From Bordetella avium (GTDB lineage Bacteria > Pseudomonadota > Gammaproteobacteria > Burkholderiales > Burkholderiaceae_B): a stretch of DNA of 64,000 nucleotides. Location: positions 434,001 to 498,000 of the forward strand of contig NZ_CP139969.1 in the NCBI RefSeq assembly GCF_034424645.1, given 5' to 3'. Of this stretch, positions 46,314 to 56,504 are shown in pieces (the stretch's first letter is position 1; every line of letters begins with the position of its first letter). The notes beneath the pieces are model-generated. The model was not told where the DNA came from. It was given only the letters and a program-made list of their open reading frames with translations, and searched no databases. The translations under genes and the position numbers were made by a program.

Positions 46314-47375
46314 ATGGCCCAAGCAAGGAATTCACGCATCAAGGTTGGCATCGTCGGCGGCACCGGATATACCGGCGTCGAGTTGCTGCGTCTGCTGTCG
46401 CAGCATCCGGATGTCGAACTGACCGCCATCACTTCGCGTAAAGAAGACGGTCTGCCGGTCGCGGAGATGTACCCAAATCTGCGCGGTCATGTGAAGCTGG
46501 CTTTCTCCGCCCCGGAAAAAGCCTCCCTGACCGATTGCGATGTGGTTTTCTTCGCCACGCCGCATGGTGTAGCCATGGCGCAGGCGCAAGCCCTCACCGC
46601 CGCCGGCACGCGAGTGATCGATCTGGCTGCGGATTTTCGCCTGCAAGACACAGCTAGTTTCGAGCGCTGGTACAAAATGCCCCATGGCTGCCCGGACATT
46701 CTGGCAAAGCAGTCGGCCTATGGTCTGGTGGAGCTCAACCGCGCCGCCATCGCGCAGGCGCAGGTCATTGGCAATCCGGGGTGCTATCCCACCACGGTCA
46801 TCCTGGGCTTGGCCCCCTTGCTTGAGCGCAAGCTGATCGATACCCAGGCCCTGATTGCCGATTGCAAATCCGGCGTATCGGGGGCGGGCCGCAAGGCCGA
46901 GGTGGCTTCCTTATTCTCTGAGGCTAGCGATAACTTCAAGGCCTATGGCGTAGCGGGCCACCGCCATCATCCCGAGATCACCGAGCAGCTGGAAAAACTG
47001 GCGGGCGGCAAGGTCGGCCTTACTTTCGTGCCGCATCTGGTGCCCATGATTCGCGGCATGTTCTCCACGATTTACGCCCGCATTCTGCCCGAAGCGCGCG
47101 AAACCGACTTCCAGGCCCTGTTCGAGGAACGCTATGCCGGAGAAGCTTTCATCGATGTGATGCCGGCCGGCAGCCTGCCCGAAACCCGTTCGGTTCGGGC
47201 GTCCAACAATCTGCGCATTGCCGTGCAGCGTCCCGGCAATGGGGATCAGCTCATCGTTTTGGTGGTGCAGGACAATCTAGTCAAGGGGGCTGCGGGTCAG
47301 GCGGTGCAGAATATGAATCTGATGTTCGGTCTGCCCGAAACCACGGGCCTGAATCAAGTCGCCATCCTGCCTTGA
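46314..47375 (+). CDS. argC: N-acetyl-gamma-glutamyl-phosphate reductase
   Basis: ArgC, 353 residues, the NADPH-dependent third step of arginine synthesis. [18 protein letters not shown] at the N-terminus is the nucleotide-binding motif, and [15 protein letters not shown] near residue 155 carries the catalytic cysteine. AGGAAATAGCTC precedes the ATG. It lies between the rplM-rpsI terminator and a coiled-coil membrane protein gene. Confidence 0.96.
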   Translation: MAQARNSRIKVGIVGGTGYTGVELLRLLSQHPDVELTAITSRKEDGLPVAEMYPNLRGHVKLAFSAPEKASLTDCDVVFFATPHGVAMAQAQALTAAGTRVIDLAADFRLQDTASFERWYKMPHGCPDILAKQSAYGLVELNRAAIAQAQVIGNPGCYPTTVILGLAPLLERKLIDTQALIADCKSGVSGAGRKAEVASLFSEASDNFKAYGVAGHRHHPEITEQLEKLAGGKVGLTFVPHLVPMIRGMFSTIYARILPEARETDFQALFEERYAGEAFIDVMPAGSLPETRSVRASNNLRIAVQRPGNGDQLIVLVVQDNLVKGAAGQAVQNMNLMFGLPETTGLNQVAILP

Positions 47376-47403
47376 GTCTCGAGGGTCTTCAGGTGTTTTG
47401 CTG

Positions 47404-48204
47404 ATGTCTCAAACTTCCCCGCCCACCTGGCCGCGCGCGGCCTGGATCGCGCTGGTGCTGGTTTTGGCGGCCGGTGTGCTTCTGGGGCGTTTTTCCGCTC
47501 AGAAAGCCGAGCTGGCCGAGGGGCAGGTGCTTCTGACCCAAGCCGAGCTCGATGCGCAGCATGCCCTGCTGAAGCAGCGCGAGGCGGAGGTGCGTTTTGT
47601 GCGTGCGCAACTCGATACCGCCGACGGCGAAATTGCCGTCGAGCGGGCTGCGCGCCAGGAGTTGGAAGCGCAGCTACGTGGAGAGCAGGCCGAATTGGGC
47701 CGGGTGCGCGATCAGCTGGCCTTCTATGAGCAATTGCTGCCGCCTGGGCCTGCGGGTTCGATTGATATCCGCGGCGCTGAGTTTGCCCGCGCAGGCGACA
47801 GCCTGAGCTATCGCATCTTGCTCATGCGCAGCGGCCGTGGCGAGACGCCGTTCAATGGCGAGCTGCGCTTTCAGGCCAGCGGCACGCTCAAAGGACAGGC
47901 CGTGACCGTGGACCTGCTGCCCAAGCGGGTCAAGACCGACGAAGCGGCTGCGCCGGGTGCTGTGCTGCCGGCTGCGGCAGTCGAGGCCATTCCGGAGTCG
48001 TCCGTCAACGCTGCGGGTGGAACGGGAAGCCATGGTGCAGCAGCTCATGGCTCGGCGGGTCTGTTGGCGCTGCATTTCGATCAATTTCAGCGCAGTCAGG
48101 GCTTGTTGGCGCTGCCCGAGGGATTTGTCCCTGAAACCGTGACCGTGACGGTGCTGGAGGGCGCGTCGGTGCGCGCCTCCCGTAAAGTCCAGATGGAATT
48201 TTGA
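47404..48204 (+). CDS. Coiled-coil inner-membrane protein of unknown function (DUF6776-like)
   Basis: A 266-residue protein with one N-terminal membrane helix (AAWIALVLVLAAGVLLGRF), a coiled coil of about 70 residues (LLTQAELDAQHALLKQREAEVRFVRAQLD and onward to FYEQLLPPG), and a C-terminal beta-rich region (IDIRGAEFARAGDSLSYRILL). This pattern fits a family found next to argC and erpA in betaproteobacteria, often described as DUF6776. Function is unknown; a cell-envelope scaffold is possible. The ATG at 47404 is 28 bp after argC. Confidence 0.78.
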   Translation: MSQTSPPTWPRAAWIALVLVLAAGVLLGRFSAQKAELAEGQVLLTQAELDAQHALLKQREAEVRFVRAQLDTADGEIAVERAARQELEAQLRGEQAELGRVRDQLAFYEQLLPPGPAGSIDIRGAEFARAGDSLSYRILLMRSGRGETPFNGELRFQASGTLKGQAVTVDLLPKRVKTDEAAAPGAVLPAAAVEAIPESSVNAAGGTGSHGAAAHGSAGLLALHFDQFQRSQGLLALPEGFVPETVTVTVLEGASVRASRKVQMEF

Positions 48205-48291
48205 GGCGCAGCCCGGCTGCGCTATAGTGACCCTATGTGCGCGGCGTTTGCCGCCATCCGGAATACGGCTCTCGTAGCCAGGAGTGTAATC

Positions 48292-48663
48292 ATGAACGCA
48301 ATTACCGAAACCGTGGATCTTCAAGCGCCGCCTCCCGTGCCGCTGGTCTTCACTGATTCGGCTGCCGCCAAGGTCAAGGATCTGCTGGCAGAAGAAGGCA
48401 ACCCCGAGCTCAAATTGCGCGTCTTTGTGCAAGGCGGTGGCTGTTCGGGCTTCCAGTATGGCTTCACCTTCGATGAAGTCGTCAATGAAGACGATACCGT
48501 GCTCGACAAAGAAGGCGTCCAGTTACTGGTTGATCCGATGAGCTTCCAGTATCTCGTCGGTGCCGAGATTGACTACAAAGAAGATCTCGAGGGCGCGCAG
48601 TTTGTCATCCGCAACCCCAACGCGACGACCACCTGCGGCTGCGGATCTTCTTTCTCGGTCTGA
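48292..48663 (+). CDS. erpA: Iron-sulfur cluster insertion protein ErpA
   Basis: ErpA, 123 residues, an A-type carrier that inserts iron-sulfur clusters into enzymes such as IspG and IspH. The three conserved cysteines are in [13 protein letters not shown] near residue 51 and the C-terminal [21 protein letters not shown] precedes the ATG at 48292. It ends at a strong terminator. Confidence 0.96.
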   Translation: MNAITETVDLQAPPPVPLVFTDSAAAKVKDLLAEEGNPELKLRVFVQGGGCSGFQYGFTFDEVVNEDDTVLDKEGVQLLVDPMSFQYLVGAEIDYKEDLEGAQFVIRNPNATTTCGCGSSFSV

Positions 48664-48681
48664 TCTCGCGCAGTCAGAAAG

Positions 48682-48703
48682 AAGCCCCTGCGGGGGCTTT
48701 TTT
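48682..48703 (+). terminator. Rho-independent terminator after erpA
   Basis: AAGCCCC / GGGGCTT with a 4-nt loop TGCG, followed by TTTT. It lies between the convergent erpA and anmK genes and could serve both strands. Confidence 0.9.
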
Positions 48704-48717
48704 CGTATTCTGCTGGA

Positions 48718-49836
48718 TCAGGCGGCGGGATAGAGCGCGCCAAGCACGCGAGGCCCGCGGGCGCCCGTCACGCCAGGCAGCCCAGCAGGCAGACGGTCGA
48801 TAAAAGCCTGAGCCAGCCAGGCGAAAGCCATGGCTTCCACCCATTGACCCGGCACGCCTTCGCTGTCGGTAGGTGCGACAGGGCAAGGCAGGGCGCGCGC
48901 CAGCGCTTGCATGATGGCAGGATTGCGGGCGCCGCCGCCACATACCAGCAGATCCTGGATCGGCTCGCTGGCAATGGCTCTGGCCACGGTTTGCGCTGTC
49001 AGCTCCACCAGCGTGGCCTGCACATCCTGCGGGCTAAGCCTCAGACCCGAACTGTCCAGGTGCTTATGCAGCCAGCCTAGGCCGAACAGATCGCGTCCGG
49101 TAGATTTGGGGGCGGGCAGGTCAAACCAGGGTTCGCTATTCAGAAGATGATGCAGTAATGCCTTGCTGACCGAGCCTGTGGCAGCCCAGTTTCCGTTGTG
49201 GTCGTAATGCTTGCCGGTATGGGCATGGCACCACGCGTCGAGCAGCACATTGGCCGGACCGGTGTCGAAGCCGCGCGGAGCCTGCCCTGGTACGAGCAGG
49301 GTGACGTTGCCGATACCGCCCAGGTTCAACACGGCGCGTGGCGCCCCTCGGCCGCCGAACATCGCGTCATGAAAGGGCGGCACCAAAGGCGCGCCCTGTC
49401 CGCCAGCGGCCACATCGCGGCTGCGGAAGTCGGCCACGACATCGATGCCGCTGAGTTCGGCAAGAAGCGCCGGCGCATTGAGCTGCACGGTATAGCCCAG
49501 ATCCGGCCGGTGGCGCACGGTCTGGCCATGTGCGCCGATGGCCCGCACCCGCGCTTCTGGCGCCGCCTGCCGCAGCTGCGCGCAAGCCTGGGCATACAAA
49601 CGCGCGAGTTCATTGGCGGCCAGCGCGGCGCGATGCAGTTCATCGGGCCCGCTGCTATTGAGGGCCAGCAGCGTGGCGCGCAAAGACGGTGGGATGTCGA
49701 GGCTTACGCTGGCCAGTAGATGGGGAGCGCCATCTAGGCGCAGCAGCACGCCGTCCACGCCGTCCATACTGGTGCCCGACATCAGGCCGATGAAACAACG
49801 GCCCGGGTTGTCCGGGCCGTTGATGGGCTGGGTCAT
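48718..49836 (-). CDS. anmK: Anhydro-N-acetylmuramic acid kinase
   Basis: AnmK, 372 residues, converts anhydroMurNAc released by wall turnover to MurNAc-6-phosphate. Family motifs are IGLMSGTSMDGVDGVLL near residue 17, GAHGQTVRHRP near residue 101, VADFRSRDVAAGGQGAPLVP near residue 136, and LLVCGGGARNPAIMQAL near residue 297. It follows the M23 peptidase gene with 1 bp between them, so the pair is probably one operon for wall turnover. Confidence 0.95.
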   Translation of the reverse strand: MTQPINGPDNPGRCFIGLMSGTSMDGVDGVLLRLDGAPHLLASVSLDIPPSLRATLLALNSSGPDELHRAALAANELARLYAQACAQLRQAAPEARVRAIGAHGQTVRHRPDLGYTVQLNAPALLAELSGIDVVADFRSRDVAAGGQGAPLVPPFHDAMFGGRGAPRAVLNLGGIGNVTLLVPGQAPRGFDTGPANVLLDAWCHAHTGKHYDHNGNWAATGSVSKALLHHLLNSEPWFDLPAPKSTGRDLFGLGWLHKHLDSSGLRLSPQDVQATLVELTAQTVARAIASEPIQDLLVCGGGARNPAIMQALARALPCPVAPTDSEGVPGQWVEAMAFAWLAQAFIDRLPAGLPGVTGARGPRVLGALYPAA

Positions 49837-49837
49837 G

Positions 49838-51253
49838 TCAGCGGCTGGCCACGTTGGTCATGGATTCGGGCAGCGTGTGCTGGAACTCGGTCAGCAGTTC
49901 GATCTGCTGCTTGTAGGGCTCCACGGCCTTGGCGAAAGCCCGGACTTCGGCCGGCTCCAGCTTGCGTGCCACAGGCAGATCCACCGATAGCGGATCGACG
50001 GGCTGATTGTTGATACGGAATTCGTAGTGCAGGTGCGGGCCGGTGGCCCATCCCGTTGCGCCAACATAGCCGACGAGGTCGCCTTGAGCGATCTTGTCGC
50101 CTTTCTTCAGGCCCGGACGGATACGGCTTTGGTGGGCATAAAGCGTCGAGTACTGGCCGTGATGCTTGATGATCACCACATTGCCGTAGCCATTTTGCCA
50201 GCCGACGAAATCGACGGTGCCATCAGCCGTGCTGTGGATGGGCGTGCCCGAAGGAGCAGCGTAATCCACGCCTTTGTGACCAGTCCAGGTCTTGTGGATG
50301 GGGTGCATGCGCATGCCGAAGGTCGAGCTGATCCGGCTGAACTTCAGGGCGGTGCGCAGGAAGGCGCCGCGCAGGCTGGTGCCGTCAAAGTCGTAGTAGC
50401 TGCCCGATTTATTGTCGGGGCTGAACCAGACGGCGCTGTATTTTTTGTCGTTGTTGAGGAATTCGACCGCCAGCAGGCGGCCGGCGCCGGCGTAGCGGCC
50501 GTCATGCGAGCGCACTTCGTAAACCACGCGGAACTGGTCGCCCTGGCGCAGGTCGCGCAGGAAGTCGATCTTGGCGCCCAGGATGTCGGCCATCTGCATC
50601 GTGATGGAGTCAGGGATACCGGCTGCGTCGGTGGCGGCGAATAGCGACGAGTGGATCGTGCCCACGGCGACGCGGGTTTGCAGATCGGTGGTTTCGGTGA
50701 TTTCCCGAGCTTTAAAGCCATCGTCCGAGGCTTCGACGTGCAGCAATTTGGTGTAGACCTGACCGTCAGCCTCGTTGCCCGGGGTGTGGATGTAGCGTAG
50801 CCACACCAGATTGCCTTCCTCGTCGGTGGCGGCCTGCACCGAACGGCCCGGATAGAGGCGGTAGATGCTGCGCGCGGAAGCGTCGTGGGTGAGGAAGGTC
50901 TGGAGTTTGCTATCGTCGATATCGAGGCGCTGCAGCACGCTCGCCAGCGTATCGCCGGAACGGATGCGTGTTTCGCTGATATAGGGGGCGGGAGTGCTGG
51001 CGCTGACCTGAAGCTGTTCAGGTTGCAGCCTCAACTCACTGTGGATGAGACTCAACGGGGGCAGTTCGGTGCGGTCGGGCTGTTGCACCATGCCGAGCGC
51101 GGCGGCGCCGGCAAACAGACCCAGGGAGGAGACAAGCAGCGTGCGGCGGACAAGCGAACGGCCGCGTGAGGGCGCCGGTTCGGTGGCAGGGGCAAACAGG
51201 GCGGCAATCTTGCGGCTCAGTCTACGCACCAGACTGTTCAAGCCTTGATTCAT
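49838..51253 (-). CDS. M23 family murein endopeptidase (MepM-like)
   Basis: A 471-residue periplasmic peptidase. A membrane anchor (TLLVSSLGLFAGAAALGMV) is followed by a LysM/OapA-like region (RIRSGDTLASVLQRLDID), a middle domain, and an M23 lysostaphin-type domain with TGHKGVDYAAPSGTP (first His and Asp) and GWATGPHLHYEFRI (the H-x-H). All zinc ligands seem present, so it likely cleaves D,D-cross-links in peptidoglycan. ATG 51253 has GAAGG upstream; a GTG at 51274 is less likely. It is divergent from tyrS. Confidence 0.92.
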   Translation of the reverse strand: MNQGLNSLVRRLSRKIAALFAPATEPAPSRGRSLVRRTLLVSSLGLFAGAAALGMVQQPDRTELPPLSLIHSELRLQPEQLQVSASTPAPYISETRIRSGDTLASVLQRLDIDDSKLQTFLTHDASARSIYRLYPGRSVQAATDEEGNLVWLRYIHTPGNEADGQVYTKLLHVEASDDGFKAREITETTDLQTRVAVGTIHSSLFAATDAAGIPDSITMQMADILGAKIDFLRDLRQGDQFRVVYEVRSHDGRYAGAGRLLAVEFLNNDKKYSAVWFSPDNKSGSYYDFDGTSLRGAFLRTALKFSRISSTFGMRMHPIHKTWTGHKGVDYAAPSGTPIHSTADGTVDFVGWQNGYGNVVIIKHHGQYSTLYAHQSRIRPGLKKGDKIAQGDLVGYVGATGWATGPHLHYEFRINNQPVDPLSVDLPVARKLEPAEVRAFAKAVEPYKQQIELLTEFQHTLPESMTNVASR

Positions 51254-51440
51254 TGGGCGGACCTTCGATGGCACAGATGCACAAAGACGTCGGACCCTCG
51301 GCTATCCCCCTGGCGGCCTGCGGACCGGAGGTAGGCTTGCGCCGAAGCGACGGTTTCGTGGGCTGACTTTGGAATAACGTGCGACTAGCAGTGACGCCAA
51401 CGGCCATGAAAATGACAGTTGCGTATGATTAGGGCAGTAT

Positions 51441-51457
51441 CCTAGCTGAATAAGCTA
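51441..51457. promoter_or_regulatory. Palindrome in the M23 peptidase/tyrS intergenic region
   Basis: CTAGCT-gaata-AGCTAG, about 75 bp before tyrS, is a short inverted repeat in the 276-bp divergent gap. It may be part of a regulatory site. I see no T-box or small gene in the gap. Confidence 0.3.
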
Positions 51458-51529
51458 GAATTTTCGACCGATTTTCGCAGTTTTTACACCTTTTTCCGTT
51501 GAAACTCCCGTCATCCGGGGCCTATTCTC

Positions 51530-52759
51530 ATGTCGCAAGCCGAATTTCCCATCACTCCCGAAGTAGAAGCAGACCTGCGGATCGCGCGACGCGGCTGCGA
51601 CGAGCTTCTGGTCGAGTCCGAGTTCGCCCGCAAGCTGGCGCGCAGCCGCGCCACCGGGGTGCCCTTGCGCATTAAACTGGGCTTGGACCCGACTGCGCCG
51701 GACATCCATTTGGGTCATACCGTGGTGCTGAACAAGATGCGTCAGCTTCAGGATCTCGGCCATACGGTCATCTTCCTGATTGGCGACTTCACCTCCACCA
51801 TCGGCGACCCCAGTGGCCGCAACTCCACCCGCCCGCCGCTCACGCGCGAGCAGATCGAGCACAACGCCAAGACCTATTACGCCCAGGCCAGTCTGGTGCT
51901 GGACCCGGCCCGCACCGAAATCCGTTACAACTCCGAGTGGTGTGATCCGCTGGGCGCGCGCGGCATGATTCAACTGGCTTCGCGTTACACCGTGGCCCGC
52001 ATGATGGAGCGCGAGGACTTTACCCGCCGCTTCAAGACCGGCGTGCCGATCGCGGTGCACGAATTCCTGTATCCGCTCATGCAGGGTTACGACTCGGTCG
52101 CGCTCAAGGCGGATCTTGAACTCGGCGGTACCGATCAGAAGTTCAACCTCTTGGTTGGCCGCGAGCTGCAAAAAGAATATGGCCAGGAGCCGCAGTGCAT
52201 CCTGACGATGCCGCTGCTGGTCGGGACTGACGGTGTGGACAAGATGTCCAAGTCCAAGGGGAATTACATCGGCATCTCGGAATCGCCTGATTCGATGTTC
52301 GGCAAGCTGATGTCGATTTCTGACACCCTGATGTGGCGTTATTTCGAGCTGCTGTCTTTCCGTTCCTTGGAAGACATTGCCGCGCTGAAGGCGGAAATCG
52401 ACGCCGGCCGTAATCCACGCGATGCGAAGGTCGCCCTGGCCCAGGAAATCATCACCCGCTTCCATAGTGCAAAAGATGCCGAACAGGCGCTGGCCAATTT
52501 CGAGGCCCGCTTCCGCGACGGCGCGATTCCTGACGATATCCCCGAGGTCAATCTGGCGGGTGCGCCCATGGGGATTTTGCACGTTTTGCGCGCATCGTCT
52601 TTGTGCGCGTCCAGTTCCGAGGCGCAGCGTGCGATCGAGCAGGGCGGTGTCAAGATCGACGGCGCAAAAATTGAAGATAGATCGTTGCAATTGAATGCGG
52701 GCTCATACGTGCTGCAAGTGGGGAAACGGAAGTTTGCCCGTGTTAATTTGGCGGTGTGA
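51530..52759 (+). CDS. tyrS: Tyrosine--tRNA ligase
   Basis: TyrS, 409 residues, charges tRNA-Tyr. The HIGH-type site is [16 protein letters not shown] near residue 63 and the KMSKS-type site [13 protein letters not shown] near residue 241. The C-terminal S4-like RNA-binding segment ([20 protein letters not shown]) is present. This is the longer bacterial TyrRZ-like subtype. The organisation with a divergent M23 peptidase and anmK is common in betaproteobacteria. Confidence 0.96.
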   Translation: MSQAEFPITPEVEADLRIARRGCDELLVESEFARKLARSRATGVPLRIKLGLDPTAPDIHLGHTVVLNKMRQLQDLGHTVIFLIGDFTSTIGDPSGRNSTRPPLTREQIEHNAKTYYAQASLVLDPARTEIRYNSEWCDPLGARGMIQLASRYTVARMMEREDFTRRFKTGVPIAVHEFLYPLMQGYDSVALKADLELGGTDQKFNLLVGRELQKEYGQEPQCILTMPLLVGTDGVDKMSKSKGNYIGISESPDSMFGKLMSISDTLMWRYFELLSFRSLEDIAALKAEIDAGRNPRDAKVALAQEIITRFHSAKDAEQALANFEARFRDGAIPDDIPEVNLAGAPMGILHVLRASSLCASSSEAQRAIEQGGVKIDGAKIEDRSLQLNAGSYVLQVGKRKFARVNLAV

Positions 52760-52802
52760 CGCTGGCTGGCGCTGGCGGCCCTGACCGTTAAGGAGCACGA
52801 AC

Positions 52803-53459
52803 ATGAAACTTGCGAGTCTGTCTTTCGTTAATGGTGAGTCCATCCCCGAACGTTACGCTTTTGGCCGAATCGATCCGCAATCGCACGTGGCGCTGGCGGA
52901 TAATTTCAACCCGCAGTTTTCTTGGGATGACGTGCCTGCCGGCACCCAGTCCTTCGCGCTGCTGTGCGTTGATCCGCACGTGCCTTCGCAACCTGATGAC
53001 GTCAATCAGGAAGGCCGTGAGGTGCCAGCAAGCCTGCCGCGCCTGGATTTCTATCATTGGGTGCTGATTGATCTGCCGGCTCATCTGCGGGAGATCGAGG
53101 AGGGGGCCTATTCGCATGATGTCACGCCGCGAGGCAAGGGCGGTCCGCTTGCGCCTGACGATGTGCGGCAGGGCCTGAATGACTACACCGGCTGGTTTGC
53201 CTCTGACCGCGACATGAGCGGTGATTACTTCGGTTACGACGGCCCCTGCCCGCCCTGGAACGATGCCATCGTCCATGATTATGTGTTCACGCTCTACGCG
53301 CTGGATGTGCCGCGCCTGGCGGTGGAGGGTAAGTTCACGGGGCCGGAAGTGTTGAAGGCCATGGAGGGGCATATCCTGGCTCAGGCCTCGGTCACGGGCA
53401 CCTATACGCTCAATCCGGCGCTGGCCCCCTGCCAGATCGGCGCCACCTCGGCATCCTGA
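52803..53459 (+). CDS. YbhB/YbcL family (PEBP-like) protein
   Basis: A 218-residue protein of the phosphatidylethanolamine-binding protein superfamily, YbhB/YbcL branch. Typical segments are PQFSWDDVPAGTQSFALLCVD, DFYHWVLIDLPAHLREI, YDGPCPPWNDAIVHDYVFTLYALD and a C-terminal HILAQASVTGTY. Some members act as small-ligand binders; the bacterial role is not established. It lies 43 bp after tyrS with GGAG before the start. Confidence 0.9.
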   Translation: MKLASLSFVNGESIPERYAFGRIDPQSHVALADNFNPQFSWDDVPAGTQSFALLCVDPHVPSQPDDVNQEGREVPASLPRLDFYHWVLIDLPAHLREIEEGAYSHDVTPRGKGGPLAPDDVRQGLNDYTGWFASDRDMSGDYFGYDGPCPPWNDAIVHDYVFTLYALDVPRLAVEGKFTGPEVLKAMEGHILAQASVTGTYTLNPALAPCQIGATSAS

Positions 53460-53658
53460 CTCTGCTTGACGGGGCTCATATGAGCCCCGCTCATGGTTGG
53501 CATGAGCGCACTTTCACTAAGCAGCGCATTGGCGGTTTTTACCAACGCAATGCGCTGTTTTTGACTGGAATTGCCGCAGGAAAATCGGGGTCGGCGTGCC
53601 TGGACAGAGTACACTAGCGCAATCTTTTTCTTCTTCTCCGCTCCAGGAATCTCCCTCC

Positions 53659-54909
53659 ATGTTCGACCGCAAGCTCACCCTCGACAAGGTGGACCCCGAC
53701 CTTTGGGCCGCCATCCAGAAAGAAGACGAACGTCAAGAGCAGCATATTGAGCTGATCGCCTCCGAAAACTACGCCAGTCCGGCCGTCATGCAGGCCCAGG
53801 GCACGCAGTTGACGAACAAGTACGCCGAAGGCTATCCCGGCAAGCGTTATTACGGCGGTTGCGAATACGTTGATATCGTCGAGCAGCTTGCGATCGATCG
53901 CCTGAAAGAACTGTTTGGCGCTGAAGCCGCCAACGTGCAGCCCAACTCGGGCTCGCAGGCCAACCAGGGCGTCTACATGGCCGTGCTCAAGCCGGGTGAC
54001 ACCGTGCTGGGCATGAGCCTGGCAGAGGGCGGCCACCTGACGCATGGCGCTTCCGTCAATGCTTCGGGCAAGCTGTACAACTTCCTGTCTTATGGCCTGG
54101 ACGAAAACGAAGTCCTGAACTATGCCCAGGTCGAGGCGCTGGCCCGTGAGCACAAGCCCAAGCTGATCGTGGCGGGGGCTTCCGCCTATGCGCTGCACAT
54201 CGACTTTGAACGTATGGCCCGCATCGCCCGCGAAAATGGCGCGCTGTTCATGGTCGATATCGCTCACTACGCGGGTCTGGTCGCTGGCGGCCAATACCCC
54301 AACCCGGTGCCGCATGCCGATTTCGTTACCTCGACCACGCACAAGTCGCTGCGCGGCCCGCGTGGCGGCGTCATCATGATGAAGGCCCAGCACGAGAAGG
54401 CCGTCAATTCGGCCATCTTCCCGGGCATCCAGGGCGGTCCTTTGGAGCATGTCATTGCGGCCAAGGCCGTGGCTTTCAAGGAAGCCCTGTCGCCTGAGTT
54501 CAAGGACTACGCCAGCCAGGTCGTCAAGAACGCCAAGGTCTTGGCCGAAACCCTGGTCAAGCGTGGTCTGCGTATTGTGTCGGGTCGCACCGAAAGCCAC
54601 GTCATGCTGGTTGATCTGCGTGCCAAGGGTATTACCGGCAAGGAAGCCGAAGCCGTGTTGGGCAAGGCCCATATCACGGTCAACAAGAACGCCATCCCGA
54701 ACGATCCGGAAAAGCCCTTCGTCACCAGCGGCATCCGTCTGGGCACGCCGGCCATGACCACGCGCGGCTTCAAGGAAGCCGAAGCCGAACTGACCGGCAA
54801 CCTGATCGCCGACGTTCTCGAAAACCCGCATGACGAGGCGAATATCGCCGCTGTCCGCGCCAAGGTGAACGAGCTGACGTCGCGTCTGCCGGTTTACAGC
54901 GCCAAGTAA
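53659..54909 (+). CDS. glyA: Serine hydroxymethyltransferase
   Basis: GlyA, 416 residues, interconverts serine and glycine with tetrahydrofolate, the main source of one-carbon units. Motifs are [18 protein letters not shown] near residue 35, [15 protein letters not shown], and [14 protein letters not shown] with the PLP-binding lysine near residue 228. The ATG at 53659 gives the family length; upstream in-frame codons are leader. A terminator follows. Confidence 0.97.
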   Translation: MFDRKLTLDKVDPDLWAAIQKEDERQEQHIELIASENYASPAVMQAQGTQLTNKYAEGYPGKRYYGGCEYVDIVEQLAIDRLKELFGAEAANVQPNSGSQANQGVYMAVLKPGDTVLGMSLAEGGHLTHGASVNASGKLYNFLSYGLDENEVLNYAQVEALAREHKPKLIVAGASAYALHIDFERMARIARENGALFMVDIAHYAGLVAGGQYPNPVPHADFVTSTTHKSLRGPRGGVIMMKAQHEKAVNSAIFPGIQGGPLEHVIAAKAVAFKEALSPEFKDYASQVVKNAKVLAETLVKRGLRIVSGRTESHVMLVDLRAKGITGKEAEAVLGKAHITVNKNAIPNDPEKPFVTSGIRLGTPAMTTRGFKEAEAELTGNLIADVLENPHDEANIAAVRAKVNELTSRLPVYSAK

Positions 54910-54925
54910 GGCGGCGCTGGAATGT

Positions 54926-54958
54926 AAAAAAGGCGAGCTCGCGGGCTCGCCTTTTTTT
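54926..54958 (+). terminator. Rho-independent terminator after glyA
   Basis: GGCGAGC / GCTCGCC with a 6-nt loop, flanked by an A run upstream and seven T residues downstream; the A and T runs extend the stem and allow action on both strands. Confidence 0.93.
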
Positions 54959-55055
54959 GTGCTTGTGCGCCAGGAACAACAGCCCAGACCTGCCGCAAAC
55001 CGCAGTAAATGAAGCTGTTATTACAATAGCGCGATTACAGGCACGGGGGAATGAG

Positions 55056-55538
55056 ATGAGGTGCCCATTTTGCGGACATGCCGATACTCAGGTGGTTGAT
55101 AGCCGAGTGTCAGAAGAAGGCGACACCATTCGGCGTCGCAGGCGCTGCCTGTCCTGTGACAAGCGTTTTACGACTTATGAGCGCGTCGAGCTTGCGATGC
55201 CCACGGTGGTCAAGCGCGATGGCAGCCGCAGTGAGTACGACGCTGCCAAATTGCGCGGCAGTCTGGCGCTCGCTTTGCGTAAACGGCCAGTCAGTACGGA
55301 AGAGGTCGATGGCGCCGTTGCGCGCATCGAGGACACGCTGCTGGCCAGTGGTGCGCGCGAAGTCGCGAGCGAGCACATCGGTGAGCTTGTCATGAACGAG
55401 CTCAAGCGTCTGGACAAGGTCGCCTATGTGCGCTTTGCCTCGGTTTACAAGAGCTTTGAAGACATCGGCGAGTTTGTCGAGGCCATACGCGAGATGCAGG
55501 GGCCGCGACTGGGGGCGGGCAAGCTGCGCAAAGAATAG
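55056..55538 (+). CDS. nrdR: Transcriptional repressor NrdR
   Basis: NrdR, 160 residues, the ATP/dATP-sensing repressor of ribonucleotide reductase genes. An N-terminal zinc ribbon ([17 protein letters not shown], then [16 protein letters not shown]) is followed by an ATP-cone ([25 protein letters not shown]). GGGGGA lies 6 nt before the ATG at 55056. It follows glyA, as in many proteobacteria. The predicted NrdR boxes at 29624 and 29655 before nrdAB give it a clear target within this window. Confidence 0.97.
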   Translation: MRCPFCGHADTQVVDSRVSEEGDTIRRRRRCLSCDKRFTTYERVELAMPTVVKRDGSRSEYDAAKLRGSLALALRKRPVSTEEVDGAVARIEDTLLASGAREVASEHIGELVMNELKRLDKVAYVRFASVYKSFEDIGEFVEAIREMQGPRLGAGKLRKE

Positions 55539-55541
55539 CGT

Positions 55542-56504
55542 TCAGGGTTCTGCGCGTGAGGCGCTGGGCGGCTGCCCTTCGTAGCGCTTCCAGACGCGCC
55601 GCATGTGATGCGCCGAGGCAAAGCCGGTGCGTTCGGCGATGTGCTCCAGGCCCAGGCGGGTTTCCCGCAGCAATTCTCTGGCCATCGCTAGCCTTACCCG
55701 ATAGAGATAGTCCATGGGCGTGCAGCCCGCATGTTCGTCAAACAGCCGATTGAGATGGCGCGCGCTGGTGTGCGCATGATCTGCCAAGGTCTGCGCAGAC
55801 CAGTCGGCGGCCGGGTTGCGCAGCACGGCATCCTGTACGCGGTGTACGCCGGGATGCAGATGATTACGATGATCCAGCCAGGGAGAGAGCGCGGCATCGT
55901 TGCCCGAGCGGCGCAGATACACCACCATCTCGCGCGCGACCTCGCTGGCCACGCGCGGCCCGCAATCCTGTGCGATGAGATACAGGGCCAGATCGATGCC
56001 GGCCGTGATGCCGGCGCTGGTCCACAGGCCATCTGACTCGACGAAGATGCGGTTTTCCAGGACACGCGCATCGGGAGCGAGGGCGCGTAACGGGTCCAGG
56101 CAGCTATGGTGGCTGGTGCAGTCCCGACCGGATAGCAGGCCTGCGGCCGCGAGCATCAGAGCGCCCGCGCAGACCGACATGAGCTTGAATCCGTCGGCCG
56201 GTGCGCGTTGGGCCAGCCAGGCGATCAGCGTTTGCTGATCGGGGCGGTCTAGCGCATAGTGTGAGCCGACCAGGCCGGATACGACCACCAGTGCGTCTGA
56301 AGGCAGATGCTCAGGCAAGGGCGCGAGGCGCGATAGATACAAGCCCTGCAAGCTGCTTTCCACTTCCTGCTGCGGGCCGCAATAGTGCAGCGTATAGCGG
56401 CCCGGCACGAAGCGGTTGGCGATGCGCAGAGCCTCGGCGGGGCCGGCCAGATCCAGAAGGACGATGCCTTCCTGAATCAGAAAATAGACCGGCGTTGTTG
56501 CCAT
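55542..56504 (-). CDS. GlxA-type AraC-family transcriptional regulator
   Basis: A 320-residue regulator with an N-terminal DJ-1/PfpI-like domain (VYFLIQEGIVLLDLAGPAEALRIAN, and FKLMSVCAGALMLAAAGLL with the elbow cysteine near residue 113) and a C-terminal AraC DNA-binding domain (SAQTLADHAHTSARHLNRLF, then IAERTGFASAHHMRRVWKRYEG). ATG 56504 overlaps the TGA of the isochorismatase-like gene by 1 bp, so they are co-translated. It probably controls that hydrolase or related genes. It is convergent with nrdR. Confidence 0.9.
   Translation of the reverse strand: MATTPVYFLIQEGIVLLDLAGPAEALRIANRFVPGRYTLHYCGPQQEVESSLQGLYLSRLAPLPEHLPSDALVVVSGLVGSHYALDRPDQQTLIAWLAQRAPADGFKLMSVCAGALMLAAAGLLSGRDCTSHHSCLDPLRALAPDARVLENRIFVESDGLWTSAGITAGIDLALYLIAQDCGPRVASEVAREMVVYLRRSGNDAALSPWLDHRNHLHPGVHRVQDAVLRNPAADWSAQTLADHAHTSARHLNRLFDEHAGCTPMDYLYRVRLAMARELLRETRLGLEHIAERTGFASAHHMRRVWKRYEGQPPSASRAEP

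Noticed and set aside
51254..51529. T-box leader before tyrS
   Set aside because: No specifier-loop or T-box consensus is visible, and T-boxes are not expected in betaproteobacteria.
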